64,000 nt of DNA from Bacteroidia bacterium (lineage in GTDB: Bacteria; Bacteroidota; Bacteroidia; B-17B0; Aurantibacillaceae), in assembly GCA_026003255.1 (NCBI GenBank), contig BPGX01000002.1, positions 124,001 to 188,000 of the forward strand, in the 5' to 3' direction. Positions 63,243 through 64,000 of the stretch are shown piece by piece; positions within the stretch are counted from its first letter, which is position 1, and every line of letters starts with the position of its first letter. The notes beneath the pieces are model-generated. The model searched no databases. It saw only the letters and a program-made list of their open reading frames with translations, and was not told where the DNA came from. The position numbers were made by a program, and so were the translations under genes.

Positions 63243-64000
63243 TTATAGTTTGACAATTTTAAATGGTATTTTAATACCGTCAATAATAATACCTAATATG
63301 TATATACCACTCGTGTATTCTTCTAAATTTAAAGTTGCTTGAATTTGATCATTATTGTTAGTAACAATATTTTTTAAGAAAAATTTTCCCCCTAATAGAT
63401 TATACATCTCTATTTGATATTTTGAGTTAGAAGGGTTTTCAAAATTTATATTTAATAAATCAGAAGCCGGGTTAGGATATACTTTTATATTGTATTTCAG
63501 TTTTAAAAATTCTTCTATCCCTATGACCACACAGGAACCACTTGTTAATTGTATCATGTCGTAAAAACCACATTGTCCATAGATGTTTAAATCACTTGTT
63601 GAAACTTGATAATCACCTCCATCAACGTCAGATGTATATGGTTGTAATTTTCTTCGTAATGAGCCAGGAATGCTGAAGGGTTGATTCCCTAAAGTTCTGT
63701 AATACATTACAGCTGTACTGTCTATAACATGCATTAATCCTATGCCGTGACCGATTTCGTGATACATGACTTCTAAAAAGTCAACATTAAATGCAGGTAA
63801 GGTGTTGAATAAAGTATCATAGAAAAATTTATTAAGATACGACTTATTTATTCTAATATCAAAATCAACAAGCATTCTTGTAGGTGGTGATGGACAAATT
63901 ATATTTGCATTAACTCTAGTTTCTGCTATTATATTTGGATTTGAAAATTGGGATGGTTCTGCAACAAAAATATTACATATAGTATCCATTACGCCAAATC
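63243..64000 (-). CDS. Metzincin-type T9SS metalloprotease paralogue, 5' end outside the window
   Basis: The frame stays open to the window edge (residues before the internal Met read FGV), so the start lies outside. The visible 250 residues match the C-terminal half of the protease at 7892-9355: DFDIRINKSYLNKFFYDT, the zinc site HEIGHGIGLMH, Met-turn VMYYRTLG, the GQCGFYDMIQLTSGSC segment and a T9SS type A tail (VYPNPASDLLNINFENP, MYNLLGGKFFLKN, GIYILGI). Divergence from the other copy is large, so this is an older paralogue. Copy D of the repeat lies between it and yidC. Confidence 0.88.
   Translation of the reverse strand, partial: FGVMDTICNIFVAEPSQFSNPNIIAETRVNANIICPSPPTRMLVDFDIRINKSYLNKFFYDTLFNTLPAFNVDFLEVMYHEIGHGIGLMHVIDSTAVMYYRTLGNQPFSIPGSLRRKLQPYTSDVDGGDYQVSTSDLNIYGQCGFYDMIQLTSGSCVVIGIEEFLKLKYNIKVYPNPASDLLNINFENPSNSKYQIEMYNLLGGKFFLKNIVTNNNDQIQATLNLEEYTSGIYILGIIIDGIKIPFKIVKL

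Noticed and set aside
1..64000. tRNA, rRNA, riboswitch or complete insertion sequence
   Set aside because: I read the intergenic gaps on both strands and saw no cloverleaf, rRNA text, known riboswitch core or transposase gene; short RNAs could still be missed by eye.

Overview
The window comes from a low-GC member of the Bacteroidota, outside the Bacteroidales. Support for this: a short housekeeping sigma factor without region 1.1, start-proximal promoters of the TAnnTTTG type, type IX secretion (T9SS) sorting tails on many proteins, a SprB-repeat adhesin next to a PorP/SprF protein, GldC, and Bacteroidota-style exbB-exbD-exbD-tonB, SecA and YidC. A closer placement (perhaps Chitinophagales or a relative) is a guess. 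No rRNA, tRNA, CRISPR array or intact transposon was found.

Layout. 1-3.3 kb (+): 3' part of recJ, a TerC-family membrane protein and a radical SAM/SPASM protein in one tight operon. 3.4-5.2 kb (+): a secreted fibre-like protein. 5.2-12.2 kb (-): TonB energy-transduction operon exbB-exbD-exbD, then two tonB genes and rsmE; a metzincin-type T9SS protease and a truncated copy of it lie between exbD and tonB. 12.5-15.9 kb (+): paaZ plus a saccharopine dehydrogenase-like gene. 15.9-25.4 kb (+): a 2838-residue SprB-repeat adhesin and its SprF-like partner. 25.6-28.4 kb (+): murF, a cyclase-family enzyme and a methyltransferase. 28.4-31.4 kb (-): sigma factor, fabH, plsX. 31.6-41.6 kb: five-kilobase-scale T9SS cargo, one on + (SBBP/PKD, type B tail) and three on - (two type A surface proteins and a GH18 chitinase-like protein). 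41.6-42.7 kb: decayed region with repeats, a broken gene and a small lipoprotein. 42.8-48.5 kb (-): rpiB, acyl-CoA dehydrogenase, apt, ftsX, metF, a NifU-domain protein, a deoxynucleoside kinase and folK. 48.7-51.7 kb (+): sppA and two unknown genes. 51.7-57.4 kb (-): TlpA-like lipoprotein, M1 peptidase, gldC, and a frameshifted patatin gene. 57.6-63 kb: secA (-) and yidC (+), divergent. 63.2 kb to the end (-): a third metzincin protease, cut by the window edge.

How it fits together. Much of the window serves the cell envelope: protein export (SecA, YidC), T9SS cargo and gliding (SprB-like adhesin, SprF-like protein, GldC), TonB energy supply, peptidoglycan and phospholipid synthesis (MurF, PlsX, FabH), cell division (FtsX) and envelope proteolysis (SppA, M1). 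At least seven proteins carry T9SS type A or type B tails.

Most notable observations: (1) in the giant adhesin, two of the four repeat cysteines are lost together in five repeats and kept together in the others, which predicts the disulfide pairing; (2) a dispersed intergenic repeat of about 100 bp occurs four times, and in two copies its end supplies an exact TAnnTTTG promoter 18-19 nt before a start codon; (3) a recent partial tandem duplication of a metalloprotease sits inside the exb/tonB operon; (4) a patatin gene is broken by one extra G.
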